Shown here: positions 19,851 through 29,309 of the stretch, piece by piece
Numbering within the stretch: the first letter of the stretch is position 1
How the letters are laid out: each line of letters begins with the position of its first letter
NCBI GenBank assembly: GCA_020629955.1
Contig: JAHDCI010000002.1
Location: 20,995-84,994, forward strand
Length of the DNA: 64,000 nucleotides
Direction: 5' to 3'
From: Myxococcota bacterium
GTDB lineage: Bacteria > Myxococcota_A > Polyangia > Polyangiales > Houyiibacteriaceae
Made by a program: the position numbers and the translations under genes
The notes under the pieces: model-generated
Databases searched by the model: none
Told to the model about the DNA's origin: nothing
What the model saw: only the letters and a program-made list of their open reading frames with translations

Positions 19851-20435
19851 CGTTCCGGATTCAGGAGAGGGATCGATCGACGGGCACCGAACCGCTGCGA
19901 GCTTCGAATCGCGACCGTCCAATATCACAAGGGCCACATCGCGAGCTCCGCGGACCCCTCCCGCATGCCAGATTCGTCGTATCCGCCCATGAGCAGTCAA
20001 CTTCGACGACGAATAATCGGACGGCGTGCGACAAAACGCGAACATCCCCAAATCGGTATTTCCCGTGGGACTCGAACGGCTCGTCAGTCCAACGGAAGAG
20101 AAACCCACGATTTTATACGCGGTCGCTCAACAACGGAAGAACGCGGTCCGGTAGACCCAATTCTTCACTACTTTCAGGCAGATCGAAGCTTTACGACCGA
20201 CCAGCAGAAGGTGTTCTCCTACACATTCCTCATCAAAATAATCAAAAATAGGATCGAGACGTGCCTCGCGTGCCAAAACGGCAGCCTCGTTTGCGAACGT
20301 GTTTTTCGGGCGAAACTGGCTCATCTCTACACCATCTGAGGGAGAAAAAAACTGGCGCGTCGAAATTTTTCGAATATACTGGACTCTCTGAACAGTGTTC
20401 AAGAGCCCACAGCTCATTCATCACGAACACTCAGA

Positions 20436-20975
20436 ATGCGTGTTGGTACGCGAATCATTTCACTCTTCTCTGATGAGGGGGTTCTCTTGGGTTCGAGGCG
20501 AAGAAAGGAGCGACGAGTAAAGCTCCTCCAAACACCTGCGGATTACGCATCGTTTGTCGGAGGCTGGAAAGCAGCTCTCATCAAACGTCTCAACAAGGAG
20601 ACTCGAAAGCGAGTTGGTCGTCTCGAGCTTGTCCATGGTCTGCCCACCTGGACCAGCCGGACGGGACCCTTCGCCTTTCTCAAAGCCACCGGAGATACTC
20701 TCCGTATCGGCTTCTTTCGAGGAGACCAGCTGCGCGACGGCGCTTCGCTTATCGGTGATACGCATATTCGATATATGGTTGCCACCGAAGGAAGCGACCT
20801 ACCAATTCAAGTCATTGTCGACCGGCTCCTCGAAGCCGAGGCGCTAAATGAAGAACATGGCGACCCGCGACGACGTGCTGCAGATCTGAATTTCCGGCCA
20901 CCCTCAAAATCCGGTGTTTCTCGCAAACGAACCCGGCGCTCGAGCCGAAAGCCGAAAGCTTCCGAAGTCGCGTAG
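20436..20975 (+). CDS. DUF1801-like protein
   Basis: 'LVHGLPTWTSRTGPFAFLKATGDTLRIGFFRGDQLRDGASLIGDTHIRYM' fits DUF1801-type proteins; basic C-terminus. Confidence 0.5.
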   Translation: MRVGTRIISLFSDEGVLLGSRRRKERRVKLLQTPADYASFVGGWKAALIKRLNKETRKRVGRLELVHGLPTWTSRTGPFAFLKATGDTLRIGFFRGDQLRDGASLIGDTHIRYMVATEGSDLPIQVIVDRLLEAEALNEEHGDPRRRAADLNFRPPSKSGVSRKRTRRSSRKPKASEVA

Positions 20976-21104
20976 CAGCGGCGCCACACAAAATGAGACG
21001 CGCAGCACAATCGTTTGCTGCGAGTTGGATCCGGCGAGATTCTTCACCCAAGCCGGGCGAGAAGCGCTTGCACGCAGAGAGCTAGAGGCGCAGCCTCGGG
21101 TGCA

Positions 21105-21668
21105 GTGAACTACGGCATCAAACGCATCGCACTCATCTCAACGGGAGGGACCATCGAGAAGGTCTACTCCGAACTTGAAGGGGTGCTCGTTAACGAGGTC
21201 TCCAACCTCGATATGGTACTCGCCGGCCTGAAGCTCGAAGGCGTCGCGATCACCCGCGTCCCGCTGATGAACAAAGACTCGCTGGAGATGAGCGATGAAG
21301 ACCATGAGCTGATCGCTGAGACTGCGCGGGTCATGAGCGCAGCATACGACGGCATCGTGATCGTCCACGGCACCGACCGACTTCAGTTCACGGGGGAGCG
21401 GATCGCGAAAAAGCTTCCGGATTCTCCTTGCCCGATCGTGCTAACCGGGGCGATGCGTCCCTATCAGCTCCGAAATACCGACGCGATTCAGAATATGACC
21501 GAGGCGCTCCTCGCCGCCCAAATCGCGCCTCCTGGCGTTTACGCGGCGATGCACAACCGTTTGCTGCGATTTCCGGGAGTGATCAAAGACCGACGACGAG
21601 GCACCTTTGTGCACGAATCGGAGATCCGCGGCATGCGAACCAGCCCCGGCACCATCGAATCCGAGTAA
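21105..21668 (+). CDS. Short asparaginase-like (N-terminal domain only) protein
   Basis: 'IALISTGGTIEKVYSE' and 'DGIVIVHGTDRLQFTGERIAKKL...CPIVLTGAMRPYQLRNTDAIQNMTEALLAA'; GTG start at 21105; ends after ~187 aa. Confidence 0.8.
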   Translation: MNYGIKRIALISTGGTIEKVYSELEGVLVNEVSNLDMVLAGLKLEGVAITRVPLMNKDSLEMSDEDHELIAETARVMSAAYDGIVIVHGTDRLQFTGERIAKKLPDSPCPIVLTGAMRPYQLRNTDAIQNMTEALLAAQIAPPGVYAAMHNRLLRFPGVIKDRRRGTFVHESEIRGMRTSPGTIESE

Positions 21669-21698
21669 GCCCGGCTCTTACCCGGCTTAAAATCTTTC

Positions 21699-21859
21699 GT
21701 GCGTGATTCAAATCGGTAGAAGGGCACTCTTCCGCCAGGAACGCCGATCCCAGCCTCGCTCTTCCTTCGATATACTCGGCATGTCGTTCGCTCTCCGAAG
21801 CACGCCTCGGCGCCCCTGACGAAAGTACTTCCCTTCTACCGATCGGATCCCCGCACTAG
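21699..21859 (+). repeat. Repeat family A, copy 1: MITE-like element with long imperfect terminal inverted repeats
   Basis: GTGCGTGATTCAAATCGGTAGAAGGGCACTCTTCCGCCAGGAACGCCGATCC...CTCGGCGCCCCTGACGAAAGTACTTCCCTTCTACCGATCGGATCCCCGCACTAG; near-identical in reverse orientation at 47152-47316. Confidence 0.9.
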
Positions 21860-21916
21860 CTCGGGACCACCAGGGTTCGCGCCGTAACAAATCATCACGA
21901 GTCTGGCGGCCGTGGG

Positions 21917-22657
21917 CTAAGGTGCCGAAGGCAGGACCGGGTTTGCTTGGCCGACCGCGTGATCCCGAAGCGCTTCGCGCGTCGTGATGGGGAGCTGCTG
22001 CAACTCCGCCCGATTGCGTACCGGCACACAACCGCCCTGACGAAGCGAATCGACGATGGCTCCCGTTCCGCCCAAGTAGAGCGTGAGCGCAACTCCGCCG
22101 TCATGGATCAGCAGGATGTCCTGCATCGAGACAGGTCCTCGTTGCCAAGTGAAGCGCAGGGTGGGCACGCCATCCGCAGCACACCGCCAGAGTCCGTTCG
22201 GGGCCCCATAGGATTCGCGCATCGCTCGAATATGGGGCCCTACGCCTTCCGCGGGTAGCGCGCTCAAAACCTGAATCGCCTCAAGATTTTGATGCTCGTC
22301 GATGCGGAAGAGAACCTGCGAGCCGTTGGGGAGATTTTCCTCGAGAAAGATATCGCCGTTCTCGTCCGGATCGCGAGCGCTCGTGTTCTCCCGCATTCGC
22401 TCAAGCTCCGCGCGAGACATTCCTATCTCCACGCCCGCAAGTGGCTCCGGCATCAAGGCGCTCGAACCCTCACGTTGCTCCGAGTAGCTCTCTTCACGAG
22501 CTGCGCGCGCGGTCTCGCGAGCGCTCTCGCGGGCTTCGGCGCGGGCGATTCGTGCCTCTTCCTCGCGAGTGTCCACGTAGACCGTGTAGGCGAGAACGAG
22601 CGAACCAACGATGACGCCGGCGATGATGAGAGGTTTGAGGTCGCTGCTGAGGCTCAT
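21917..22657 (-). CDS. Hypothetical membrane-anchored protein
   Basis: N-terminal TM 'LKPLIIAGVIVGSLVLAYTVYVD', charged linker, soluble C-terminus. Start taken at 22657; ORF extends to 22708. Confidence 0.6.
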   Translation of the reverse strand: MSLSSDLKPLIIAGVIVGSLVLAYTVYVDTREEEARIARAEARESARETARAAREESYSEQREGSSALMPEPLAGVEIGMSRAELERMRENTSARDPDENGDIFLEENLPNGSQVLFRIDEHQNLEAIQVLSALPAEGVGPHIRAMRESYGAPNGLWRCAADGVPTLRFTWQRGPVSMQDILLIHDGGVALTLYLGGTGAIVDSLRQGGCVPVRNRAELQQLPITTREALRDHAVGQANPVLPSAP

Positions 22658-22662
22658 AAGAA

Positions 22663-22690
22663 AAGGCCAAGGGTGCGCACCCTTGGCCTT
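22663..22690 (-). terminator. Perfect 28-bp palindrome, terminator-like for purE
   Basis: AAGGCCAAGGGTGC|GCACCCTTGGCCTT exact palindrome; on the minus strand it runs into TTCTT and then the ATG of the downstream gene. Confidence 0.7.
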
Positions 22691-22735
22691 CACCCTCGCA
22701 CGACTCACGACGCGAGGAAAGCGTAAGTGGAAACG

Positions 22736-23353
22736 CTACCCGCGCCCCCGCAAAGCGCTCGCTTGCCCCGGCACAGATGGGTCCGGCGAATCGTATCGGG
22801 CGCGGCTCCGCTCAAGCGCATGCGCCAACGCATCGCGAACTTCGGGTCGCTGATTTCCAACAATGCGTGCGGCCAAGAACGCAGCGTTTCGGGCGTTGTC
22901 GACTCCGACTGTCGCGACCGGAACGCCTGGGGGCATCTGCACGGTCGCAAGCAGCGCATCCATCCCTGCGAGCGCGCCAGACGCGAGCGGAAGGCCGATC
23001 ACCGGGCGCAGCGTATGTCCCGCAACCACACCTGCCAAATGCGCCGCCATCCCCGCGCAGCAGATAAAGACCTCCACCCCGAGCTCCTCCGCGGCGTTCA
23101 CGTACGCAATGGTATCGGTCGGCGTGCGATGGGCCGACAGCACGCGGATATCCGAAGGAATCCCAAGGTCATTGAGCGTATCTTGCGCCTTGGTCACGAC
23201 CCCCAAGTCGGACGGGCTCCCAGTCAAGATTGCGACGAGCGGAGTCGTCTTCGAATTCGACCGCTTCCTCGGCGACTTTTTCGCCGCCTTCGATGAGGTT
23301 GCCTTCGCGCTCTTGGTCGTGGCCTTTGACTTCGTCTTCTTTGCTTTCGCCAT
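22736..23353 (-). CDS. purE: 5-(carboxyamino)imidazole ribonucleotide mutase (PurE) with Lys/Ala/Ser-rich N-terminal tail
   Basis: '[41 protein letters not shown]...[27 protein letters not shown]' PurE core; start [10 protein letters not shown] at 23353. Confidence 0.92.
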   Translation of the reverse strand: MAKAKKTKSKATTKSAKATSSKAAKKSPRKRSNSKTTPLVAILTGSPSDLGVVTKAQDTLNDLGIPSDIRVLSAHRTPTDTIAYVNAAEELGVEVFICCAGMAAHLAGVVAGHTLRPVIGLPLASGALAGMDALLATVQMPPGVPVATVGVDNARNAAFLAARIVGNQRPEVRDALAHALERSRARYDSPDPSVPGQASALRGRG

Positions 23354-23650
23354 GCTCTCCTCCAAGCAGTGAGTCGATCCATCCACTCTCATTTCGAGCG
23401 AATCGGCCAACTGATAGCCACACCTGGCAGAGAGCCTCGCTAGCGGCAAGGCCGAGATCAAAACGATACAGAGTTGTTGCGAAAGTCACCCGATCGTCGT
23501 CAGCTCATCGACCGGGACCCTGGCTCCTACGCACGGGAGCTAGGTACCTGGCTTGTGGGCGAACAATCGCGGCGTTGAGAATGGATACGTTTTTCGCCCC
23601 TGTCCGACTTCACGTCGGGCTAAGGCATCCATCCCCTTTCCTACAGCTGA

Positions 23651-24640
23651 CTAGTAAGGGCTGACAGCGGTGAAACCGCTCATCGAGCTCATCCGACTGG
23701 AACGCATCGTCGAACGCATCGGAGCCCGGCGGCGGCGGCGACGCCGACGACGCATCACGGGCGGCGCTTCCATCACTGCCGGCGCGGCCTCGGGCTCGGG
23801 CTCGGGAATCGAGTCCAGCTCCAGGGTCCGCTCGAGTGTGTCGCTGTCGAAACGGAGCGCAAAGCGTTGCGGCACATAACCTTCCGCGCTGGCTTCGAAG
23901 GTGTGCAGCTGCCCATCCTGCTCGCGCTCAACCTCAAAGGGATTTGAAATCGTCTCGCCGTCGAGCGTGAGAGACGCGATCGCAGGGTTGGTGCGCACGT
24001 TGATTGAAATCATCGCCGGAACGGCTTCTGCGGGTTGCTCTACCGCCGGCTCTTCGACTTGAGCGGGCTCGGCCGGCTCGGCCGCTTGCGCCGTCACTTC
24101 CACCGGAGTTGCAGCAGCGGGGACAGAGGTTGGCTCTGTTCCAGTCGTGCCGGGCTCAGGAACCGTGGGGGCCGTGGTTTCCGGTGACGGTGAACTCTCG
24201 CTCGTCGAAGGTTCCGAGCCACCCATCATTGAGGCGACCGTGACGATCAAGAGAAGCGCGACCAGCGCACCGCCAATAATGATCCATCGATTCGACGTCG
24301 TCGGCGGAACCAAGTCTTCCTCGACAATCGCAGCCTGCGCAACCGTTGGACCACCACTGATCGAAGCCGAAACAGCCGCAACTTCCGGGGCAGGCCCCCA
24401 AGCTGAGGGCGGTCCCCAGGACGGCCGGAAGCTCTCCGCAAATTTCTCTGCCTCTTCCGCTGCGAGCGCCGCAGCCGTGACGGCTCCAGCATTCGCCCGA
24501 GGGTTATCGCCTGAAGAATTGGCGGACGTTGCGCCGTTCGAATCCCCATTCGACGCCGCGCCTACTTCCGTACCAGGTGGGGGATTCGACATCCCGCTCT
24601 GATCCGTGCCCTCTCCTGCAACCTTGCCGGTTTGCTCCAT
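23651..24640 (-). CDS. Membrane-anchored PEGA-domain protein with poly-Arg C-terminus
   Basis: TM 'RWIIIGGALVALLLIVTVASMMGG', P/E-rich linker, PEGA-like 'ISINVRTNPAIASLTLDGETISNPFEVERE...EASAEGYVPQ', 'MRRRRRRRRRAPMRS'. Confidence 0.7.
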   Translation of the reverse strand: MEQTGKVAGEGTDQSGMSNPPPGTEVGAASNGDSNGATSANSSGDNPRANAGAVTAAALAAEEAEKFAESFRPSWGPPSAWGPAPEVAAVSASISGGPTVAQAAIVEEDLVPPTTSNRWIIIGGALVALLLIVTVASMMGGSEPSTSESSPSPETTAPTVPEPGTTGTEPTSVPAAATPVEVTAQAAEPAEPAQVEEPAVEQPAEAVPAMISINVRTNPAIASLTLDGETISNPFEVEREQDGQLHTFEASAEGYVPQRFALRFDSDTLERTLELDSIPEPEPEAAPAVMEAPPVMRRRRRRRRRAPMRSTMRSSRMSSMSGFTAVSPY

Positions 24641-24693
24641 GTGCCGCTTAGGCTAGCAGGCCGAGACGGAACACGCCAAGCTCTCCTGAGATC

Positions 24694-26094
24694 ATGGCAT
24701 TTCGAGCACGCTACTGCCCAGCGAGGGGCGCGCCGCATACGCGCGTGGTCCTCCGCCTTGTTCTCTTTCTGATCGCTGGGGCGTGTGCGGACGAGCCACA
24801 GCCACCGGCCTCGAGATTGCCGCGCATCGCCGCGCAAGCTCACGCCTCCGAGGCCTCGCTCCGACAGCTCACGGACTATCATCAGGTGGCCGAGCGAGAG
24901 GGAGACCCAATCGCCGTGCTCGATGCCCTCGACCTTCTGGCGCAACGGCTTGAAGGCGACGACGGCTGCGCGGCAGCTCGATATTTGACCGAGCACGCCT
25001 CCCAAACCTCCTCAATTCGGGAGCGCGCCGTCGCCGCCACACGTGCGTGCACGGAAGGGCCGCCACCCGATTGCACGCTTGAGCGTCTCTCTCTACTTGG
25101 CGAATCCGACCATGGGGGAAGAGCGGTGGCATCCCTTAGCGAGGCGTGCTCAGCGAACCTCCCGGAGGCGGCAGTGTCGGCCGACCGCGTTTCACTTCCC
25201 CTTCGCTCCATCGCCGTCGGTCCGGACTTTCCACGCGAGTTCACCCACGCGAGAGGCGGACTTCAACGAGTGACCGTCGCCGACGGATCCCTCACATTCC
25301 ATCTTCAGGCAGGAGCGCACGCGAGCACCTTTGTGCTGGAGAGCCCGCCTCGCCTCATCATCGATATTTCACTTGAGCGCTCCGCCGAAATACCGTCCGC
25401 GCAGCAGCAGGCGCTCGGTCCTCTCGTGATGATCGATCCGGGTCATGGCGGAAACGAGTACGGCGCGCGATACCAAGGACTCAAAGAATCGGAGCTGGTG
25501 CTCGATCTGGCGGAACGTACCGTCGCCGCACTGCGTTCGCGTATACCGAACGTTCGAATCATGATGACGCGCCAGACCGACGAGGTCGTCAGTCTCGAGC
25601 AGCGAACGGCAATGGCGAACGCAGTACGCGCGGACCTTTTCGTGAGCATTCACCTCAACGCAGCGGACGAACCCGTGGAAACCGGGGGCATCACGACATT
25701 TGTGCTCGATGCAGGTGACCAAGCTCAGGAAGTGCGCCTCGCCGCGCGGGAAAACGGAACAGACCCGGAAGCGGTCACAGGAATCCAACGTCTGATCGCC
25801 CGCGTCTACCGGAGGGAACAGGTCTCGCAATCTCGGATCCTCGCGCAGGCGGTTCACGAGGAGACGCTTGCGGGCGGAAGACGCATTTTGCCCGGGCTTC
25901 CCGATCGCGGCGTACGAAGCGCGATGTTCTATGTCCTGGTCGGCGCCCGTATGCCCGCGATCCTGCTCGAAGCATCCTTCATGACCAAAGACGAAGAGGC
26001 GGCCGCGCTACGCACGCCGCGCTACCGCCAATCGATCTCAGAAGGAATCGCCCGAGGGATCGAGAACTATCTCCGCAATCCGGACTCGAACTGA
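24694..26094 (+). CDS. N-acetylmuramoyl-L-alanine amidase (AMIN-like + Amidase_3)
   Basis: 'VMIDPGHGGNEYGARYQGLKESELVLDLAERTVAALR', 'ADLFVSIHLNAADEPVETGGITTFVLD', 'PAILLEASFMTKDEEA'; upstream AMIN-like strands. Confidence 0.92.
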   Translation: MAFRARYCPARGAPHTRVVLRLVLFLIAGACADEPQPPASRLPRIAAQAHASEASLRQLTDYHQVAEREGDPIAVLDALDLLAQRLEGDDGCAAARYLTEHASQTSSIRERAVAATRACTEGPPPDCTLERLSLLGESDHGGRAVASLSEACSANLPEAAVSADRVSLPLRSIAVGPDFPREFTHARGGLQRVTVADGSLTFHLQAGAHASTFVLESPPRLIIDISLERSAEIPSAQQQALGPLVMIDPGHGGNEYGARYQGLKESELVLDLAERTVAALRSRIPNVRIMMTRQTDEVVSLEQRTAMANAVRADLFVSIHLNAADEPVETGGITTFVLDAGDQAQEVRLAARENGTDPEAVTGIQRLIARVYRREQVSQSRILAQAVHEETLAGGRRILPGLPDRGVRSAMFYVLVGARMPAILLEASFMTKDEEAAALRTPRYRQSISEGIARGIENYLRNPDSN

Positions 26095-26264
26095 TTCGCA
26101 AAAGCAAGGGTGCTCCTCCAGGGGCACGAGTCGCGACCGAAACGGGACGCCAAGTGTTCCACTTCGGGGCAATAACGACAATCGGCTATGCGCAGTCGGC
26201 GGATCGCTTCTTGCTCCACTGAAGGGTCGAGGTCGCCGGCAAATCCGGTGATGAGAATTCGATT

Positions 26265-26903
26265 ATGATGCCATCCCCCAAAGATCGCCGGACGCGCCGA
26301 AAGAGCACGCAGCTCGCGGAGTGTGTCGCAACTTCCGTCAAGGGCCCTGCCACCCATATTCGCGGAATCGCGATTCTCGGGTCATTCGCGGCCCTGCGAA
26401 GCTATGGGGTCGCCGATCAGTATTGGTCTCTGGTCGACCATGAAGAAGAAGTCCTCCTCCGATCGGTCGTTTCAAACGCTTGGGTGCCGATGGAAATCGC
26501 GACGGCACACTATGCGCGACTCGATCGACTCATCACCGACAAGAACGAGCAGCGAAAATATGGGCAGGCGGCAGGTCGCCGAGCCCACGGCATCTTCACG
26601 CGAACCGTCGTGCGGCGTTTCATCAATCAAGAAATCGTTCGAAACCGAATGCTGGAGATGATGGTGCGGCGGTTCGCGGAGCAGTTCCGAGGGGGAAGTA
26701 TGGAGATCTTCGCGTTCTCGGAATCGCACGTTCGTATCGAGATCTACGATATTGAGTTTCTGAAGTTTGAGTACGTGAAGAATGCGTTTGCCGGACACTT
26801 CGAGGGTGCTCTGAGTATCGTGGAGAATAATGTCGAGTTCCGGCGACTCTTTACGCCCGATCAGAATCGACTTCCGATCAGCATGACCTGGATCCCGCGC
26901 TGA
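26265..26903 (+). CDS. Hypothetical, possibly myxobacterial TIGR02265-like family
   Basis: ORF of 212 aa in a gap between genes; weak resemblance to the family; start uncertain. Confidence 0.4.
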   Translation: MMPSPKDRRTRRKSTQLAECVATSVKGPATHIRGIAILGSFAALRSYGVADQYWSLVDHEEEVLLRSVVSNAWVPMEIATAHYARLDRLITDKNEQRKYGQAAGRRAHGIFTRTVVRRFINQEIVRNRMLEMMVRRFAEQFRGGSMEIFAFSESHVRIEIYDIEFLKFEYVKNAFAGHFEGALSIVENNVEFRRLFTPDQNRLPISMTWIPR

Positions 26904-26926
26904 GGCTTCGCCGCATGAGCGCAGTC

Positions 26927-27679
26927 TCAGAGACTCCGCTCGAAGCGCCTTAACAAAAGCCAAAGCCAGCAAAGCTGAATCCCCGCCGCTGCGAGCGCGC
27001 TATGCCACCAACCTGGATGCCCCTCCATCGCGAGCCACAGAGCACGGCACGAGAGCAGCGGTGGAAAGATCACGCCGAGCGCCCATTGCAAGGGCTCAGA
27101 GGAAAACCAACCCACGAACACCAACAGGCTCGCGAGGCCGACGAATTTTGTAAACGCGAGACCCTGGACTTTGTCCGCGGAGACCGCCGCGAGAAGCAAC
27201 ATGAGCACTGGCGCGGCGAACGCGGACGACAGCGATACGGTTAGAAACGCCGCAGGAGGCAAAGCCCGCGGAAGGACCTGGCCCGCGATGAGCCCGAGCA
27301 GGAGCGCAAAGAAGACGGCTGAAACGAAAGGCAGCGTGACGCGGTAGAGCGCGTAGTGACGCATGAGGAGCGGAGTGACCCGAAGCGCGACCAAGGTCCG
27401 ATCTTCACGCTCGTCGATCAACAAAAACGCCATGACCACGCCAGGCGCCTGCGCACCCTGCCAAGCAACGAGAAACGATACGATCAGGGGATAGAAGTCT
27501 CGAAGACGAAGAGGGTTCGTCGCACTCGGTAGAACCCCCGCGCTCGCAAGAGATTGGTCTAGCGCTGGCAAACCAAAGCGTAGACCGACCGCGGCGAGGA
27601 GCATCATGCCGAAGAGCAGAAAAAGCATACGGTCACGAAATACGAGCTTCAGATCGTTTTGCAGAAGCGCGCGAATCAC
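26927..27679 (-). CDS. ABC-2 type transporter permease
   Basis: Six hydrophobic segments, start 'MIRALLQNDLKLVFRDRMLFLLFGMM'; operon with ATPase. Confidence 0.75.
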   Translation of the reverse strand: MIRALLQNDLKLVFRDRMLFLLFGMMLLAAVGLRFGLPALDQSLASAGVLPSATNPLRLRDFYPLIVSFLVAWQGAQAPGVVMAFLLIDEREDRTLVALRVTPLLMRHYALYRVTLPFVSAVFFALLLGLIAGQVLPRALPPAAFLTVSLSSAFAAPVLMLLLAAVSADKVQGLAFTKFVGLASLLVFVGWFSSEPLQWALGVIFPPLLSCRALWLAMEGHPGWWHSALAAAGIQLCWLWLLLRRFERSL

Positions 27680-28434
27680 GAAACGTCTTCTCCGCGACGG
27701 ATCCCGAGGACGAAGGTCTCAAACGATCGCTTCGCCATCCATCCAAGAACCCCAACCCAGATCAGCGACAGCCCGAGCGAAAACCAAAGTTCCCAGTTCG
27801 GAGGGTGCGCCGCGGCAGTGAGCATCAAGGTGGGCGCGCCGCTCGGGAGCGGAAGAAACACGACCGGATCGACCAGCTGAAAGGCGCCAAGAATCGGAGC
27901 CTGAAAGAGAAGCGCGAGGGCCCCCATTGGAACCAGCGCTTCGGTAATCTTTGGGCGAGGCGCCGCAACCCAAACGCCACCAAGCACATGTACGAGCGAT
28001 AGGGCAACGAGCGCGAGCAGCCCCAGGAACCCATCGAGGAGGCTCGGCGAAACTCCGAACGCCTCGCCTCGGTAAAGAAGCCAGCCTATCGCAATCCCCA
28101 ACATCACCCCCGATTCGATCAGAGCGAGGCACGTGAGCGATAGACACTTCGCGATCAAGTATTCCGCCGGCGTGAGCGGACTCGTCGAGAGCGCGCGTAG
28201 GGTGCCCTCTGCCCGCTCGAGCGAAAGCATGCCGACCATGTAGAGGAGCGTCGTCCCGCCAACAAACATCAAGACGAATGCCGGATAGGTTCGGCCAAGC
28301 ATTTCTGCGGGCGTCAACTGATAGAGCGCGACGCCCCCGACGACTCCGACAATCAACGAGATCCGGTAGAGCCCATTTCGCTGTTGCAGCACAAGGTCGC
28401 CGCGGACTTGAGCGAGCGTCCTAACGAGATTCAT
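27676..28434 (-). CDS. ABC-2 type transporter permease
   Basis: 'MVGMLSLERAEGTLRALSTSPLTPAEYLIAKCLSL' typical ABC-2 permease signature; overlaps neighbours by 4 bp. Confidence 0.85.
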   Translation of the reverse strand: MNLVRTLAQVRGDLVLQQRNGLYRISLIVGVVGGVALYQLTPAEMLGRTYPAFVLMFVGGTTLLYMVGMLSLERAEGTLRALSTSPLTPAEYLIAKCLSLTCLALIESGVMLGIAIGWLLYRGEAFGVSPSLLDGFLGLLALVALSLVHVLGGVWVAAPRPKITEALVPMGALALLFQAPILGAFQLVDPVVFLPLPSGAPTLMLTAAAHPPNWELWFSLGLSLIWVGVLGWMAKRSFETFVLGIRRGEDVS

Positions 28435-29309
28435 ACGCCCTCGTCGCCTCTCAGTACCTCGCCCGTGACGTCGACGAAAACCTGCTCGAGCGTCGTCTCG
28501 AGGGAATGAATCGTCTCGATACGCGAGCTCTGAAGGAGCTTAAGAAACGCTTCATTTTCGCCCAGTCCATCGAGTGCGAAACGCGCTTTCGTGCCCGCTT
28601 CGACGACGACCTCAACGGTCCGTTCCCCGTGTGCTTTTTTCAGATTCGCTGGTGAATCGAAGGCTGCGATCTCCCCTTGGCTAAGAAACGCGACGCGATC
28701 GCAGAGACGGTCGGCAACGGCCATGTCGTGCGTCGTGATCAGAACGCTCGCTCCTTCATCGCGGAGGGTCTCAATGCGCCCCATGATCGTTCGAGCGGTT
28801 ACCGGGTCGAGTCCGCTTGTCGGCTCGTCGAGGAATAGCAGCGAGGGTCGATGCAGGAAACTTCGAGCGAGGTTCAGACGAATCTTCATCCCCTTCGAAA
28901 AATCGCTCGTTCGCACGTCTGCCGAATCCGCCAGACCGACCCAATCGAGCACCTCTTCCGGTGCGCGGGTCGGCCCCTGATAGAGGCGAGCAAAGTGCTC
29001 GAGGTTCTCGCGGGCGGTCAGGCGAAGGTAGTGATTGGGCAGCTCGAAGCACACTCCGATCTTTTCGTAGAGCGAGCTGGAATCAGCAGAAGTCCACTCG
29101 GAGAGCTCTCGACCGAAAAGACGGCACGCGCCTCGGTAGCCTCGGAGGAGTCCGATCAGGACATTCACCGTCGTCGACTTTCCAGATCCGGAGGGACCCA
29201 GGAGCCCCACGATCTCGCCCTCCCCCAAGCCAAACGAGATCCCTTTTAGAACCTCGTCCGTATCGTAGCCGAAGCGCAGCGTGTCGACCTCGACGATCGC
29301 CCCGCTCAC
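28431..29309 (-). CDS. ABC transporter ATP-binding protein
   Basis: Walker A 'GPSGSGKSTT', signature 'FSKGMKIRLNLARSF', Walker B 'LLFLDEPTSGLDP'; GTG start overlapping the stop of the response regulator. Confidence 0.95.
   Translation of the reverse strand: MSGAIVEVDTLRFGYDTDEVLKGISFGLGEGEIVGLLGPSGSGKSTTVNVLIGLLRGYRGACRLFGRELSEWTSADSSSLYEKIGVCFELPNHYLRLTARENLEHFARLYQGPTRAPEEVLDWVGLADSADVRTSDFSKGMKIRLNLARSFLHRPSLLFLDEPTSGLDPVTARTIMGRIETLRDEGASVLITTHDMAVADRLCDRVAFLSQGEIAAFDSPANLKKAHGERTVEVVVEAGTKARFALDGLGENEAFLKLLQSSRIETIHSLETTLEQVFVDVTGEVLRGDEGV

Noticed and set aside
20045-20090. 'GGGACTCGAACG' resembling a tRNA 3' fragment
   Set aside because: No cloverleaf can be built around it; isolated motif only.
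23651-23760. Poly-Arg tails in the 23651 and 54317 products as an anchoring or export signal
   Set aside because: Only two examples here, in otherwise unrelated proteins; too weak to claim a shared system.
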